This document shows positions 1 to 8,495 of a stretch of DNA of 64,000 nucleotides, one piece after another. A program made the translations under genes and the position numbers. Positions within the stretch are counted from its first letter, which is position 1, and each line of letters opens with the position of its first letter. The stretch is from Actinocrinis sp035653575 (lineage in GTDB: Bacteria > Actinomycetota > Actinomycetes > Streptomycetales > Catenulisporaceae). The stretch is from positions 1 to 64,000 of the forward strand of contig NZ_DASRBQ010000027.1 in the NCBI RefSeq assembly GCF_035653575.1. Direction: 5' to 3'. The notes beneath the pieces are model-generated. The model was given only the letters and a program-made list of their open reading frames with translations, was not told the origin of the DNA and ran no database searches.

Positions 1-1593
1 GGCCAGGCGGATCAGTTTCTTGTGGCCGATCGTGGTGTCGCTGGCGATCTGGTTCCAGCCGCTACCGTTCCACGCGTCCACCGCGTAGGACTCGACGCGC
101 TGGCCGATGCCCAGGTCCTCCTGCACCGAGATCACGTCGAAGGTCTTGGCTGAGGGAAGCGTGAGCACCAGCGCCCCGGTGTTTCCGTTCGGCTGCCAGG
201 AGGTGCTGGTATTGCCGTCCACGGCCAGGTTTGGCGTGTGGCCGCTGGTGTTCGAGGTGCCGCTGTCGTTGGCGGCGCTCGCGCCGGAGGCGAGGTTGGT
301 GGCGAAGGTGGAGGAGATCGCGGCGCCGTACGTGTTCAGCGCCGTGACCGCGGTCGGGTCGAAGACGCCCTGCTGGTCGGGGCCGATGTCCAGCAGCTGG
401 TTGCAGTTGCGGCCCACCGAGTTGTAGTAGCTGTCTTCCAGGGACGACTCGCTCAGCCAGGTGTCCCCTGGATGCCAGAACCAGTTGTGCGCGGCCGACA
501 GGGTCAGGTTGCATTCGGGCGGGGCCCAGCGCAGCAGGTTCCATGCGCTGGTGCCGTCTGAGTTGCGCTGGGACAGCAGCGCGTCGCTGCCCAGGTCTGA
601 GGCGCTGGGTCCGCCGGGCGGGTTGATGACGTTGTCCGCGGCGGTGGCGGGGTTGCCGTTGTACGGCACGACCGACCACTCGGAGGTGCGCGCGTTGCCG
701 TACTCGTTGCCGACCCAGCGCACGTCCGGTCCGCCGTCGTTCTCGATGACCGCGTTGGGTTGCAGCGTGCGCACCATGCTGATCCAGTCGCTGAAGTCAT
801 AGGGCTGATAGCGGCCGGTCGGGTTGGCGCCGTCCCACCAGATCTCGTCGATCTCGCCGTAGCGGGTCAGCAGTTCGTAGAGGGTGTTCTCGTAGTAGGT
901 GTTGTAGTCGTCGGAGTTGAAGTGGAACGTCACCCCGTTGACGACCTCCGACGGATCGGAGGGGATGGTCACCGGCTTGAAGGCGCTGCCGTTGGCGAAG
1001 CGTCCGCCGGAAAGGTTCTCGTGGATGTCGGCGGGTGAGAGGTAGATGCCTGGCTTGAGCCCGGCGTTGTGCATCGAGGTGGTGAAGCTCTTGACCACGT
1101 CGCCCTGGTGGTTGTCCCAGGAGGAGGACGCGACGCTGAAGCTGGTGTACTTGGACGGGAAGAGCAGGAAGCCGTCGTGGTGCTTGGCGGTCAGGATCGC
1201 CTCCTTGAACCCGTTGGCCTTCAGCACGCTGGCCCACTCGTCGGTGTTCAGGCCGGTGGGCTGGAAGATGTTCGGGTCCTCGGTGCCGGTGCCCCACTCC
1301 CGCCCGTCGTAGGTGTTCACCCCGAAGTGCAGGAATGCGGTCTCCTCCAGGTTCTCCCAGGCCAGCTGCCGGGACGACGGCACGACGTTCGCCGCGTTCG
1401 CGATGATCGTGGCGGGCGAGTCCGACGGCGCCACGGCGATCACCTCGCCCGGGGTCGCCGCGTGCGCCGGGCTCGTCACGGACAGCGTGAGCGCGGCCAG
1501 GCCGAGCGCACACAGCGCAGCGCGCGTGCGGCGCGAGGCAACGCCCGCTGAGGGCGCTGCGGGCGTTCGTTTGTGCGGATTCGCGCGATACAC
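1..1593 (-). CDS. Secreted GH29 alpha-L-fucosidase with C-terminal discoidin-like domain (3' end outside window)
   Basis: Probably hydrolyses terminal alpha-L-fucose outside the cell. The first 47 residues form a Tat/Sec-like export signal (Arg-rich start, hydrophobic core, cleavage near SPAHAA). The catalytic domain follows (about residues 65-410) with the GH29 landmarks LHFGVNTY, TAKHHDGF and EIWWDG, whose Asp fits the family nucleophile. From about residue 420 a galactose-binding-like (F5/8 type C) module starts (NLAVDGNTSTSWQP) and runs off the window edge. The GTG start is chosen because it opens the signal peptide and has a GAAAGGA ribosome site 7 nt upstream. The reading frame is open to base 1, so the gene is incomplete here. 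Substrate is inferred from the family. Confidence 0.88.
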   Translation of the reverse strand, partial: MYRANPHKRTPAAPSAGVASRRTRAALCALGLAALTLSVTSPAHAATPGEVIAVAPSDSPATIIANAANVVPSSRQLAWENLEETAFLHFGVNTYDGREWGTGTEDPNIFQPTGLNTDEWASVLKANGFKEAILTAKHHDGFLLFPSKYTSFSVASSSWDNHQGDVVKSFTTSMHNAGLKPGIYLSPADIHENLSGGRFANGSAFKPVTIPSDPSEVVNGVTFHFNSDDYNTYYENTLYELLTRYGEIDEIWWDGANPTGRYQPYDFSDWISMVRTLQPNAVIENDGGPDVRWVGNEYGNARTSEWSVVPYNGNPATAADNVINPPGGPSASDLGSDALLSQRNSDGTSAWNLLRWAPPECNLTLSAAHNWFWHPGDTWLSESSLEDSYYNSVGRNCNQLLDIGPDQQGVFDPTAVTALNTYGAAISSTFATNLASGASAANDSGTSNTSGHTPNLAVDGNTSTSWQPNGNTGALVLTLPSAKTFDVISVQEDLGIGQRVESYAVDAWNGSGWNQIASDTTIGHKKLIRLA

Positions 1594-1685
1594 GGGAGGG
1601 TCCTTTCTAGACGTGCAGCCATGTGGGCTGGCTGCGAAGTGGGTTGGGGAAGGCGCGAGAAGGCGGCTGTTGGGGGCGTGACGCG

Positions 1686-1895
1686 TTATCCCAGAGACCA
1701 TTGCTGGTTGCTGCCGCCGTTGCAGGTCCACAGTTCGATCGGGGTGCCGTCGGCGGTTCCGGCACCCGTCACGTCGAGGCAGAGTCCTGACTGCACACCG
1801 GTGATCGTGCCGTTGGAGTTGAGGTTCCACTGCTGATTCGGCTGGCCGTTGCAGGTCCAGATGATGGCCTTGGTCCCCGGACTGGCGCCCGCGCC
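1686..1895 (-). pseudogene. Ricin-type beta-trefoil (CBM13) lectin fragment, 5' truncated
   Basis: An in-frame stretch of about 68 codons ending in TAA reads as the last one and a half repeats of a ricin B lectin domain. It shows GTKAIIWTCNG, NQQWNLN, GLCLDVTG and a closing NQQWSLG, that is, two QxW motifs and the CLD signature. No start codon or upstream lectin repeats precede it in frame; the sequence turns into Arg/Ala/Gly-rich non-coding text above about base 1890. It is therefore the 3' stump of a secreted carbohydrate-active enzyme whose body was deleted. It lies 93 bp upstream of the fucosidase on the same strand, which suggests the locus once held two sugar-degrading genes. Confidence 0.7.
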
Positions 1896-2578
1896 GCGGT
1901 CGCCGCGCTCGCGGCGGGCCCCCGCGACAGGCCAGCGACTGGGAGCGGTGCGGCGCCCAAAGCCACGCTGATGCGCAAGAACAACGTCGGTCTCAGCATT
2001 CTGGTGCTTTGCCTTCTCTTCCGGTTGCGCTTACTGTTGCGCGCTCGATCCCACGAAACAGGCGCGATTGAGACACCGCGGCACCGTGACGCGCGCCGCG
2101 CTGGTACCCAAATTCCCGGCGGCGCGAATCGATTCGGTGCGAAACGTAGGACCACTTCTGGTCACTGTCAAGCAACGGTCCGTTATCCCAGACTCAGCAG
2201 GCGATCCCGTTCGATCAGTCGGGAAGAATCGCTGCATCACGCGCATCGCTCCCTGAGCAGGCAGGGTGTCGACAACGTGACACAGAGGCACTCCGGGGAG
2301 CCTTGGTGTCCATGTGGTTCAGCCAGCGGGCATGGAGCGCGATACTCATTCCGCCTCGTTGCTCTATCCATCCCATCAATTGCCCGTCTTGGCGCGCACC
2401 CGACGCCATCTCGCGAATCGTTTCGGGAAGGCCGATCGGGTGGACCCGCGCGCTGCCCCTGCCGGTGAACGGTTATGAAAGTTGCCGCGACGAAGCATGG
2501 CAAGTTGCTCGCACGGGTGACCTAACCTCGTCCGGGTCGCGTGTCCCGGCAGCCTGGGCGATCGCCCGGCGGCGTTAG
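1896..2578. other. Gene-free stretch
   Basis: About 680 bp with visibly lower GC than the neighbours and no frame showing the GC-rich third positions seen in real genes here. Several short open frames exist on both strands, but none has a plausible ribosome site or recognisable motif. I see no transposase, tRNA or repeat. It is best read as decayed sequence between two gene remnants. Confidence 0.5.
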
Positions 2579-2860
2579 TCAGCGGGTGGCCGCGGCGGCG
2601 GACTCGCTGGTGGATGCTGCGTTGGTAGTTGCTGCGTTGGCGGATGCAGCGGTGGTCGCGGGGGAGGCCAGCCGACTGATGATCGCGCCAACCTGCGTAC
2701 GGTCCAGGGCCATGATCGCGTCGGTAAGCGTCGCCGGGCAGGATGGGGCGCACCCTGATCCTCCCGCAGTCGCGCAACTCGACGAAGAGCTCGTACTCTC
2801 GCGGATATCCGCTGGGGCGCGAACCCTTGCCGACGGCTGAGGGACGGATCGCCGCGGCGC
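2579..2860 (-). pseudogene. Possible frameshifted remnant with GNAT acyltransferase-like N-terminus
   Basis: One frame reads GYPREYELFVELRDCG then IRVRPILPGDA, which resembles the start of the GNAT part of protein acyltransferases fused to acyl-CoA synthetase-like domains (typically PREWE...LRDG...HVRPIRPEDA). It then loses sense. The frame one base away continues LTDAIMALDRTQVGAI and a Thr/Ala/Ser-rich tail to a TGA. A one-base shift would join the two pieces. The product would be far shorter than any intact family member, so I treat it as a broken gene. The assignment rests on a short motif and is tentative. Confidence 0.3.
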
Positions 2861-2923
2861 CCGTACCGTGCGCAGGGCTGTCCGGGTGGAGCCGCCGCGC
2901 CGCGCGAGTCGCTCAAGTCGGCG

Positions 2924-4738
2924 TCACGCGTCCTCGGCGTACAGCGCCTCCACGTCGCCGGCGAACTGCGTCAGGACGTGTTGCCGCCGCGTTTTCTGAG
3001 TCGGCGTCAACTGGTCGCCGACCGTGAAGTATCCCGGCACGATGCGGAAGCGCTTGATCTGTTCAGGGCGGGAGACTTCCTCGTTCACCTCGTCGATCGC
3101 GCCCTGCACCGCCTCGCGCAGCGCGGGGTCCTCGTGCAGGTCCGCCACGGTGGCCGAGAACGGCAGGTGGTGCTCCGCCTTCCACTCCTCGAAGGATTCC
3201 GGGTCGAGCGCGACCAGGGCCGTGATGTACGGCCGCCGGTCACCCACGACGACGCACTGCTCGATCAGCCAGTGTGCGGCCAGCCGGTCCTCCAGGAAGG
3301 CGGGGGCGACGTTCTTGCCCGACGCGGTCACGATCAGATCCTTCTTGCGCCCGATCACGGAGAGGTATCCGTCGTTCAGCTCGCCGAGGTCGCCGGTGTG
3401 CAGCCATCCGTCCGCGTCCAGAGCCTCGTCAGTGGCCTGCGGATCGTTCCAATAGCCGCGGAACACCGCCGGGCCTTTGACCAGCACCTCCCCGTCCGGG
3501 TTGATCCGCACGGTGTTGCCGGGCAGCGGGCGGCCGACGGTGCCGACCCGCAGCGCGGCGGGCAGGCTCAGCGTGACCGGGGCGGCCGTCTCGGTCAGGC
3601 CCCAGCCGTCCAGCACGTTGACTCCGACGCCGCGCATGAAGTGCCCGAGCCGGGCGTCCAGCGGAGCGCCGCCGCTGGCGGCGTACCGCAGCTGTCCGCC
3701 GAAAGCGGCGCGCAGCCGCGCGTACAGGAGCCGGTCGAACAGGGCCCGCCGCATCCGCAGCCGCCACGACGGCGATCCGTCGTCCAGTGCGCGGCTGTAT
3801 TCCACGGCCGTCTCCGCGGCGGCGCGGAAAAGCCGCGCCCGGCCGGACTGCTCGGCCTTGCGCTCGGCGCGGTTGTAGACCTTCTCCAGGATCCGCGGCA
3901 CGACCAGGGTCACCTCGGGCCGGAATCCGGCAAGCTCCCGCGGCAGGTCGTCCAGATCGCTGGTGAAGCCGATACGCATGCCCGCCCGCACCCCGGCCAG
4001 GGTCGCGACGCGGGCCAGCACGTGCGCGAGCGGCAGGAACACCAGCATCGACGAGTCCTCCACGAGCACGAGGTCGGCGATGCCCTCGGCCTCGAGAATG
4101 CTGCTGACCTCCGCCACGAGGTTGCCGTGCGTCAGCACGCAGCCCTTCGGCCGGCCAGTCGTGCCCGAGGTGTAGACGATCGTCGCCGTCGAGTCCGCCG
4201 TCGCGGAGCGCCTGCGGCGTTCCACCTCGTCGCGGGTTATCGCCGCGCCGGAAGCCGAGAGCGCGGCGAATCCGGCGTCGTCCACCGTCCACATGCGGTC
4301 GGCGAGCGATCCGCAGGCCTCTGCTACCTCCGTGGCGAGCTGGCCGCCCTTGACGAACACCCCGGTCGCGCCGGAGTCGGTGAGTATGCCGGCGATCTGT
4401 GTCGGCGCGGCGGTGGGATAGGCGGGCACGGTGACGGCTCCGGCAGCCCAGATCGCGTAATCGCACACGACCCACTCGTAGCTGGTATCCGCTATCAACC
4501 CGATGCGATCACCGGCCTGAACGCCGGACGCGATCAAACCGGCGGCCACGGCGAGCACTTGATCGACGAACTCGCCCGCGGTCACGGACTGCCAGCTGCC
4601 GCCGGCCTTCCGCGCGAACGAAAGGTGGTCAGGGCGCTGCGCGGCCCAGTCGAAGATGTCGTCCGACGTGTTACGCGCCGGCCCGACGGTGAACCGCGCC
4701 GGCGTGGACGACTGTAGATTCAGGGATGAGACGGCCAC
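2924..4738 (-). CDS. Long-chain fatty acid--CoA ligase (AMP-forming)
   Basis: Activates fatty acids to acyl-CoA through an acyl-adenylate in the cytosol. The 604-residue length fits the FadD15-like class. Visible ANL-superfamily motifs are the phosphate loop IVYTSGTTGRPKG (residues 187-199), the adenine motif GWGLTETAAPV, the hinge motif DGWLHTGDLGELNDGYL followed by GRKKDLIVTASGKNVAP, and a C-terminal TPTQKTRRQ segment carrying the likely catalytic Lys. The GTG start is preferred because homologues begin close to this point and upstream codons look non-coding. It is transcribed away from the membrane acyltransferase, leaving a 134-bp shared promoter region. Confidence 0.9.
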   Translation of the reverse strand: MAVSSLNLQSSTPARFTVGPARNTSDDIFDWAAQRPDHLSFARKAGGSWQSVTAGEFVDQVLAVAAGLIASGVQAGDRIGLIADTSYEWVVCDYAIWAAGAVTVPAYPTAAPTQIAGILTDSGATGVFVKGGQLATEVAEACGSLADRMWTVDDAGFAALSASGAAITRDEVERRRRSATADSTATIVYTSGTTGRPKGCVLTHGNLVAEVSSILEAEGIADLVLVEDSSMLVFLPLAHVLARVATLAGVRAGMRIGFTSDLDDLPRELAGFRPEVTLVVPRILEKVYNRAERKAEQSGRARLFRAAAETAVEYSRALDDGSPSWRLRMRRALFDRLLYARLRAAFGGQLRYAASGGAPLDARLGHFMRGVGVNVLDGWGLTETAAPVTLSLPAALRVGTVGRPLPGNTVRINPDGEVLVKGPAVFRGYWNDPQATDEALDADGWLHTGDLGELNDGYLSVIGRKKDLIVTASGKNVAPAFLEDRLAAHWLIEQCVVVGDRRPYITALVALDPESFEEWKAEHHLPFSATVADLHEDPALREAVQGAIDEVNEEVSRPEQIKRFRIVPGYFTVGDQLTPTQKTRRQHVLTQFAGDVEALYAEDA

Positions 4739-4872
4739 GCTTCCAGCGTCCTGCGCCCGGCTCCGGGCGGCACGGGTCTTAGTTCGCCATCCGCGCGGGC
4801 CATTCGTCCCGAGGCGCCAGGGCACCGCGGCGGTCCGCGGCATAAATCGGCGAGGGAGTTGCAGGTCGCGGC

Positions 4873-6165
4873 ATGGTGCGCAATCGCTACGCGGACCTCC
4901 TGCGGGTCGGGGCCATTGGCGGTGTCGTCTACGGCCATTGGCTCCTGATCTCGGCGACCTACCGGAACGGGCGACTCTCGGGCCTGGACGCCGTCGACTA
5001 CGTCAGCTGGGGACGTTGGGTCACCTGGCTGTTCCAGGTGATGCCGGTGTTCTTCCTCGTGGGTGGATTCGTCAACGCGCAGTCCTGGAGCATCCATCAC
5101 GAGCGCGGCGAGACCTGGACGCGGTGGGTCCGCGAGCGTGCCCTGCGGTTGCTGTGGCCCACGGGCGCGTTCGTCGTGGTCGCCCTCCTCGCCGTCATGG
5201 CGGCAAAGGCCGCGCGCGTGCCGTCGGCGGAACTTGCGGAGTCGGCCTGGCTGGTCGCGCTGCAGCTGTGGTTCCTGCCGGTCTACCTGACGCTCATCGC
5301 GCTCACTCCGATCATGTTGGCGCTGCATCGGGGTTGGGGCTTGGCGGTGCCCTGCGTCATGGCCGCGGCGGCCGGGTCGGTCAGCGTGGTCCTGACGGGG
5401 CGGCATCCACCCGCCGTCGGATATGCCAACTACTTTTTCGTATGGGGTTCGATCCACCAGTGGGGGTTCGCCTGGCAGGACCGGAGCCTCACCACGCCGC
5501 GGTGGCGCCTGTACGCGCTGACTGCGGCCGGGGCCGTGTTGCTGACCGCGCTGGTCGTCTCGCGGTCCTTCAAGGTGGACATGGTCGGCTCCGGGAACAC
5601 GAACCCGCCGTCGATCGCGCTGCTCGCGTTCGCCGCGGCACAGTGCGGCCTCGTGTTGCTGGCCGAGCCGTGGATGTCCCGAATCCTGGCGGTCCGGGTG
5701 CGGCTCTGGCACGCGGTAAGGCGGCTCAACGGCACCGTGATGACGGTGTACCTGTGGCATTTCGTGCCGGCGATCGTCATCGCAGTGGCCTTCTATCCCA
5801 CGAAGGTCATGCCGCAGCCGCCGATCGGCAGCGCGCAGTGGTGGGAGTTGCGGCCGGTGTGGTGGGCGCTGCTGACCGTGGTGCTGGTGCCGCTGGTTGC
5901 CGCGGTGATGTGGGCGGAACGCCCGATGCTGCGTCTTCCCTCCGGCCTTGGCCCGCCTGGTCGCTGGTCGCCGATCCTGCTGCTGGCCGGACTCATCGCG
6001 GCCTCGGTGGCACTGGCGCGACTGGCTATCGGCGGGTTCGCGCCCGCGGGACAACTGCCCGTGTGGACCCTGCTCTTGGGCGGCCTTGGGCTTGTGGCGA
6101 CGCTGTTCAGCGGGCGCGCCACCGACGAGCCGGATGCTTCACCCGATCCGGATTCAGCGTCTTGA
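4873..6165 (+). CDS. Acyltransferase-3 family integral membrane protein
   Basis: A 430-residue protein with about ten hydrophobic segments, starting with the family signature YADLLRVGAIGGVVYGHWLL region whose His is the conserved catalytic-type residue of OafA/NolL-like acyltransferases. Such proteins move acyl groups onto sugars or lipids at the cell surface; the acceptor cannot be read from sequence. Other features are a FFLVGGFVNAQSW helix and a WHFVPAIV segment. It is a single gene, divergent from the acyl-CoA ligase, and its last 12 bp overlap the convergent NifX-like gene. Function is assigned by family only. Confidence 0.82.
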   Translation: MVRNRYADLLRVGAIGGVVYGHWLLISATYRNGRLSGLDAVDYVSWGRWVTWLFQVMPVFFLVGGFVNAQSWSIHHERGETWTRWVRERALRLLWPTGAFVVVALLAVMAAKAARVPSAELAESAWLVALQLWFLPVYLTLIALTPIMLALHRGWGLAVPCVMAAAAGSVSVVLTGRHPPAVGYANYFFVWGSIHQWGFAWQDRSLTTPRWRLYALTAAGAVLLTALVVSRSFKVDMVGSGNTNPPSIALLAFAAAQCGLVLLAEPWMSRILAVRVRLWHAVRRLNGTVMTVYLWHFVPAIVIAVAFYPTKVMPQPPIGSAQWWELRPVWWALLTVVLVPLVAAVMWAERPMLRLPSGLGPPGRWSPILLLAGLIAASVALARLAIGGFAPAGQLPVWTLLLGGLGLVATLFSGRATDEPDASPDPDSAS

Positions 6166-6525
6166 CGGTGCCGAACCGGTGCCCGCTCGGGCGGCGCCGA
6201 GGTCCGCGGCGACGGTGACGGCTTGGCGCGCGTCGCCGTGGGCGCCGAGGTACACGGTGATGCCCATGGTGCGCAGCATCCGCATCATGCCGGGCCCGAT
6301 GTGCTCGGCCACCACGGCTCCGACGTGCTGCTCGCGCACGAACCGCGCCACGCGTGCGTGGTGCGCGCCCTCGCTGCCGGTGTCGTGCAGGACGTCCCAG
6401 CACACTTCGTGCTCCCACCAGCCGGTGATCTCGCCGTCGTCGATGTCCGCGACCGCGACTTGGTGGGCCCGCCCCCAGCGCCCGTCGACCTGGTCATCTC
6501 CGGTGATGGGAATACAGATCCGCAT
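6154..6525 (-). CDS. NifX/NifB-C-terminal (dinitrogenase Fe-Mo cofactor) family protein
   Basis: A 123-residue single-domain protein beginning MRICIPITGDDQVDGRWGRAH and containing VGAVVAEHIGPGMMRMLRTMGI, the standard layout of the small Fe-Mo cofactor-binding fold. In nitrogen fixers such proteins carry metal clusters, but no nitrogenase genes are seen here. Actinomycete stress clusters often contain this family next to universal stress proteins, so a cluster-carrier or redox-sensing role is more likely. It starts 12 bp after the reductase upstream and is probably in one transcript with it. Confidence 0.75.
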   Translation of the reverse strand: MRICIPITGDDQVDGRWGRAHQVAVADIDDGEITGWWEHEVCWDVLHDTGSEGAHHARVARFVREQHVGAVVAEHIGPGMMRMLRTMGITVYLGAHGDARQAVTVAADLGAARAGTGSAPSRR

Positions 6526-6537
6526 CGCGCACCCTCC

Positions 6538-7158
6538 TCAAGCGGCGGGCTGATCGGCTCTGATCAGGTGGAAGACGGGATGCAGGGCGGCTTCGGCGCT
6601 GAAGTCCTCGACCGGGGAGTCCGGCCGGGCGCGGAAGTACGGCTGCGTGACTTTGGCGATGCGGACGTAGTGCTTGAGCACATATCCGGCCTGCTGCGCC
6701 GGCAGTTCGCGGACCTCGTACACGTGGGTCGTGCGGCCGCGGGTCAGTTCGACCTTGCCGGCAGCGCGCGCGTTGTGCACCCAGGAGACCGGTCCGTACG
6801 GGGCGACCAGCCAACGCTGCCCGTTGAGCACCACCAGGATCACGGGGTTCCGGCGCGGGCGGCCGGTCTTGCGGCCCCTGGTCGTGAGCAGGTAGGTGTG
6901 CGGGATCAGGCCCGCGCGCGCGAGGATGCTGGTGAACGCGTTCTCCACGTGGCGCAGGCGGCCGGGCTGGTAGCGGCGAGTCGGCCACACTTGGTCGCCT
7001 CGCGGCGGGGCAGTCTGGGAGCCCGCTTGGCCGTCAGGCACATGACCGTTGGCGGCCGCCTGGTCAACGTCCGGACCCTGCTTGCTCTGCTCCGAGCCGC
7101 CCTGTTCCGAGATCCCCTGTTCCGACGTGCTCTGTTCGGACGTGCTCTGATCCGACAC
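6538..7158 (-). CDS. Deazaflavin (F420)-dependent nitroreductase, Ddn family
   Basis: A 206-residue protein whose C-terminal two thirds match the Ddn split-barrel fold: TYLLTTRGRKTGRPRRNPV (cofactor phosphate-binding region), GQRWLVAPYG, WVHNARAAGKVEL and VRELPAQQAG. Family members reduce quinones or nitro compounds with F420H2. The GTG start is chosen because a GAGG lies 8 nt upstream and the frame above looks non-coding; an ATG at 7272 would add 38 residues. The first 40 residues are an unusual Ser-Glu-Gln repeat linker encoded by 15-bp tandem repeats. A DevR-like box with one mismatch sits about 64 bp upstream. Confidence 0.82.
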   Translation of the reverse strand: MSDQSTSEQSTSEQGISEQGGSEQSKQGPDVDQAAANGHVPDGQAGSQTAPPRGDQVWPTRRYQPGRLRHVENAFTSILARAGLIPHTYLLTTRGRKTGRPRRNPVILVVLNGQRWLVAPYGPVSWVHNARAAGKVELTRGRTTHVYEVRELPAQQAGYVLKHYVRIAKVTQPYFRARPDSPVEDFSAEAALHPVFHLIRADQPAA

Positions 7159-7161
7159 TGC
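7087..7161 (-). repeat. Five 15-bp imperfect tandem repeats in the reductase 5' end
   Basis: Units starting at 7087, 7102, 7117, 7132 and 7147 share a core like CTGTTCCGA and encode a (x)(x)SEQ pentapeptide array at the N-terminus of the Ddn-like reductase. The period is an exact multiple of three, so copy number can change without breaking the frame. Confidence 0.8.
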
Positions 7162-7221
7162 GATCGCCTCATTCCTCAATGCCCCTGCCGTCAGGCTCGC
7201 ACCGGGCGCAGATCGGCCCCA

Positions 7222-7235
7222 GGGCATAAGGACCC
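7222..7235. promoter_or_regulatory. Weak DevR/DosR-like box
   Basis: GGGCATAAGGACCC matches the GGGnC-N4-GnCCC palindrome with one mismatch and lies about 64 bp upstream of the reductase GTG start. Seen in sequence; regulation is inferred. Confidence 0.35.
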
Positions 7236-7289
7236 CGGATCCAGGTGGCCGAATCGCGTCGTCGGAGGCCACGTCTGCGCGGCGAGCGC

Positions 7290-7568
7290 TCAGGCCTTCG
7301 GCTCAGCCGACGGCTCGGCGGGTTCGACGGGCTCGGCTGCGGGCGCGTCCGGCTCGGTTGCCGGCGCTTCGGGCTCGGTGCTTGGCTGACTCTGCGCCGT
7401 CGGCGCGCTCGCCTTCTGCGGTGCTTGCGGGCTTCTGACATAGAGGCCGCGCAGGTAGCGCAGCATGGCGTTGTAGCGCGTATCCGTGCCCGAGTGTCCG
7501 GTGCTGCTGACGGTCTCCCGGCGGGATTCTGTGCCAGCGTGGTGGCTTTCTGAGGAGGTGCCGCTCAC
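7290..7568 (-). CDS. Small hypothetical protein with Pro/Glu/Ala-rich tail
   Basis: A 92-residue protein that I do not recognise. Residues 1-30 are Ser/Thr-rich, 31-46 form a compact segment (RYNAMLRYLRGLYVRS), and the last 45 residues are a low-complexity Pro-Glu-Ala tail with TEPEAPATEPDAPAAEP. The GTG start is supported by a strong AGGGAGG ribosome site and by a perfect DevR-like box 65 bp upstream. It is followed by the Ddn-like reductase after 131 bp on the same strand. The segment YNAMLRYLRGLYV may be a short amphipathic helix. No function can be assigned. Confidence 0.6.
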   Translation of the reverse strand: MSGTSSESHHAGTESRRETVSSTGHSGTDTRYNAMLRYLRGLYVRSPQAPQKASAPTAQSQPSTEPEAPATEPDAPAAEPVEPAEPSAEPKA

Positions 7569-7632
7569 GGTGCCCGCCTCCCTTCTCGGTCCCGGTGGAT
7601 CACAGCATCCCGCGCCGGACCTGGCGTGACCA

Positions 7633-7646
7633 GGGCCGTTCGACCC
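7633..7646. promoter_or_regulatory. DevR/DosR-like box
   Basis: GGGCCGTTCGACCC fits GGGnC-N4-GnCCC at every fixed position on both strands. It lies 65 bp upstream of the GTG of the small Pro/Glu-rich protein, the usual distance for an activator site. Function is inferred. Confidence 0.5.
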
Positions 7647-7741
7647 GTCATGGTCACCAGGCGGCGCATGGAAAGTAGCCTCGGCGGGAAGCCTCACGCC
7701 TATCGGCAAGGACGACAGGCGATGCCCGTTGTGAGGGAAGG

Positions 7742-7783
7742 CCGCGACGGCGGCTGCTCGAGGTGAGGCTGCCGCCGTCGCGG
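7742..7783 (-). terminator. Stem-loop terminator after the SPW gene
   Basis: A perfect 13-bp inverted repeat (CCGCGACGGCGGC and its complement, 16-nt loop) begins about 20 bp downstream of the SPW stop codon. There is no U-tract, as is common for actinomycete terminators. Confidence 0.6.
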
Positions 7784-7804
7784 TGTCAGCGTGCTTATTC
7801 GCGG

Positions 7805-8266
7805 CTATCGCGGTACGGGACCTGTCGCCCGCATCCTGCCGCGGCCGAAGCCGGCCAGTCCGACGATCACGAGGCCGAGCAGCACCGCCACGCCTCCGGC
7901 GATGCAGTTGCTGGTGATCGTGCGCGTGGTGTGCACGCTTCCGGCCACCGCCCACGGCGCGACAACCGTCCAGACGCCGATCAGGGTCGCGGCCCAGGCC
8001 ATGGCGTGCGTGCGCTGGTAGGCCGAGCCGAAGCCCGCCACGAGCAGCGTGTAACCGATGCCGGTGATCAGGTCGTTGACCGCGAGCGTGGAGAAGCCGC
8101 TGAATCCGGCGATCCACGGCGACGCCGCCAGGTACAAGCCCGTCAGGATGCCGAGCGCCTCGGCCCCCTGCACGCTCGGCGTGGCGGTCGCGCGCTCGAA
8201 GCGCGCGCCGAGGTCCAGCAGGTCCGGGTGGCGTCCGATGTCCGGCTGATTGATCGGAGTGGTCAA
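7805..8266 (-). CDS. SPW-repeat membrane protein
   Basis: A 153-residue protein with four predicted membrane helices carrying the duplicated SPW-type motif: YLAASPWIAGFSG in the first half and TVVAPWAVAGS in the second. SPW proteins are common in actinobacterial stress clusters; their function is unknown. A TTG start is preferred because an AGGAGG stands 8 nt upstream, whereas the GTG at 8275 overlaps that ribosome site. A degenerate GGGCCTTGAGCCTC palindrome lies about 120 bp upstream and could be a weak DevR-like site. A strong stem-loop follows the gene, so it is probably monocistronic. Confidence 0.8.
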   Translation of the reverse strand: MTTPINQPDIGRHPDLLDLGARFERATATPSVQGAEALGILTGLYLAASPWIAGFSGFSTLAVNDLITGIGYTLLVAGFGSAYQRTHAMAWAATLIGVWTVVAPWAVAGSVHTTRTITSNCIAGGVAVLLGLVIVGLAGFGRGRMRATGPVPR

Positions 8267-8495
8267 GGTGACCACCTCCTCGGGAAACCGGGAACTCGGC
8301 CCCTCCTCCGCCCGGCGGCGAGCGTCGGGCGGCCGAAGCGGCCCTTTCGGTTTCCACCCAAGCGCCGCCGGCGGGCGCGGCCTAGAGGCTCAAGGCCCGT
8401 GCGGGTTTCGATGGACGCCGTCCGCGCCGGTACCTCATGCTTGGACGTTCGCTCAGGCCGTTCGGCTCCCGGGAACCAGGGCGGCAGTGGCCGGG

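Noticed and set aside
7290..8357. A 355-codon open frame antisense-frame to the SPW gene
   Set aside because: Most of it overlaps the SPW protein in another frame; only the last 93 codons have a ribosome site and sensible composition.
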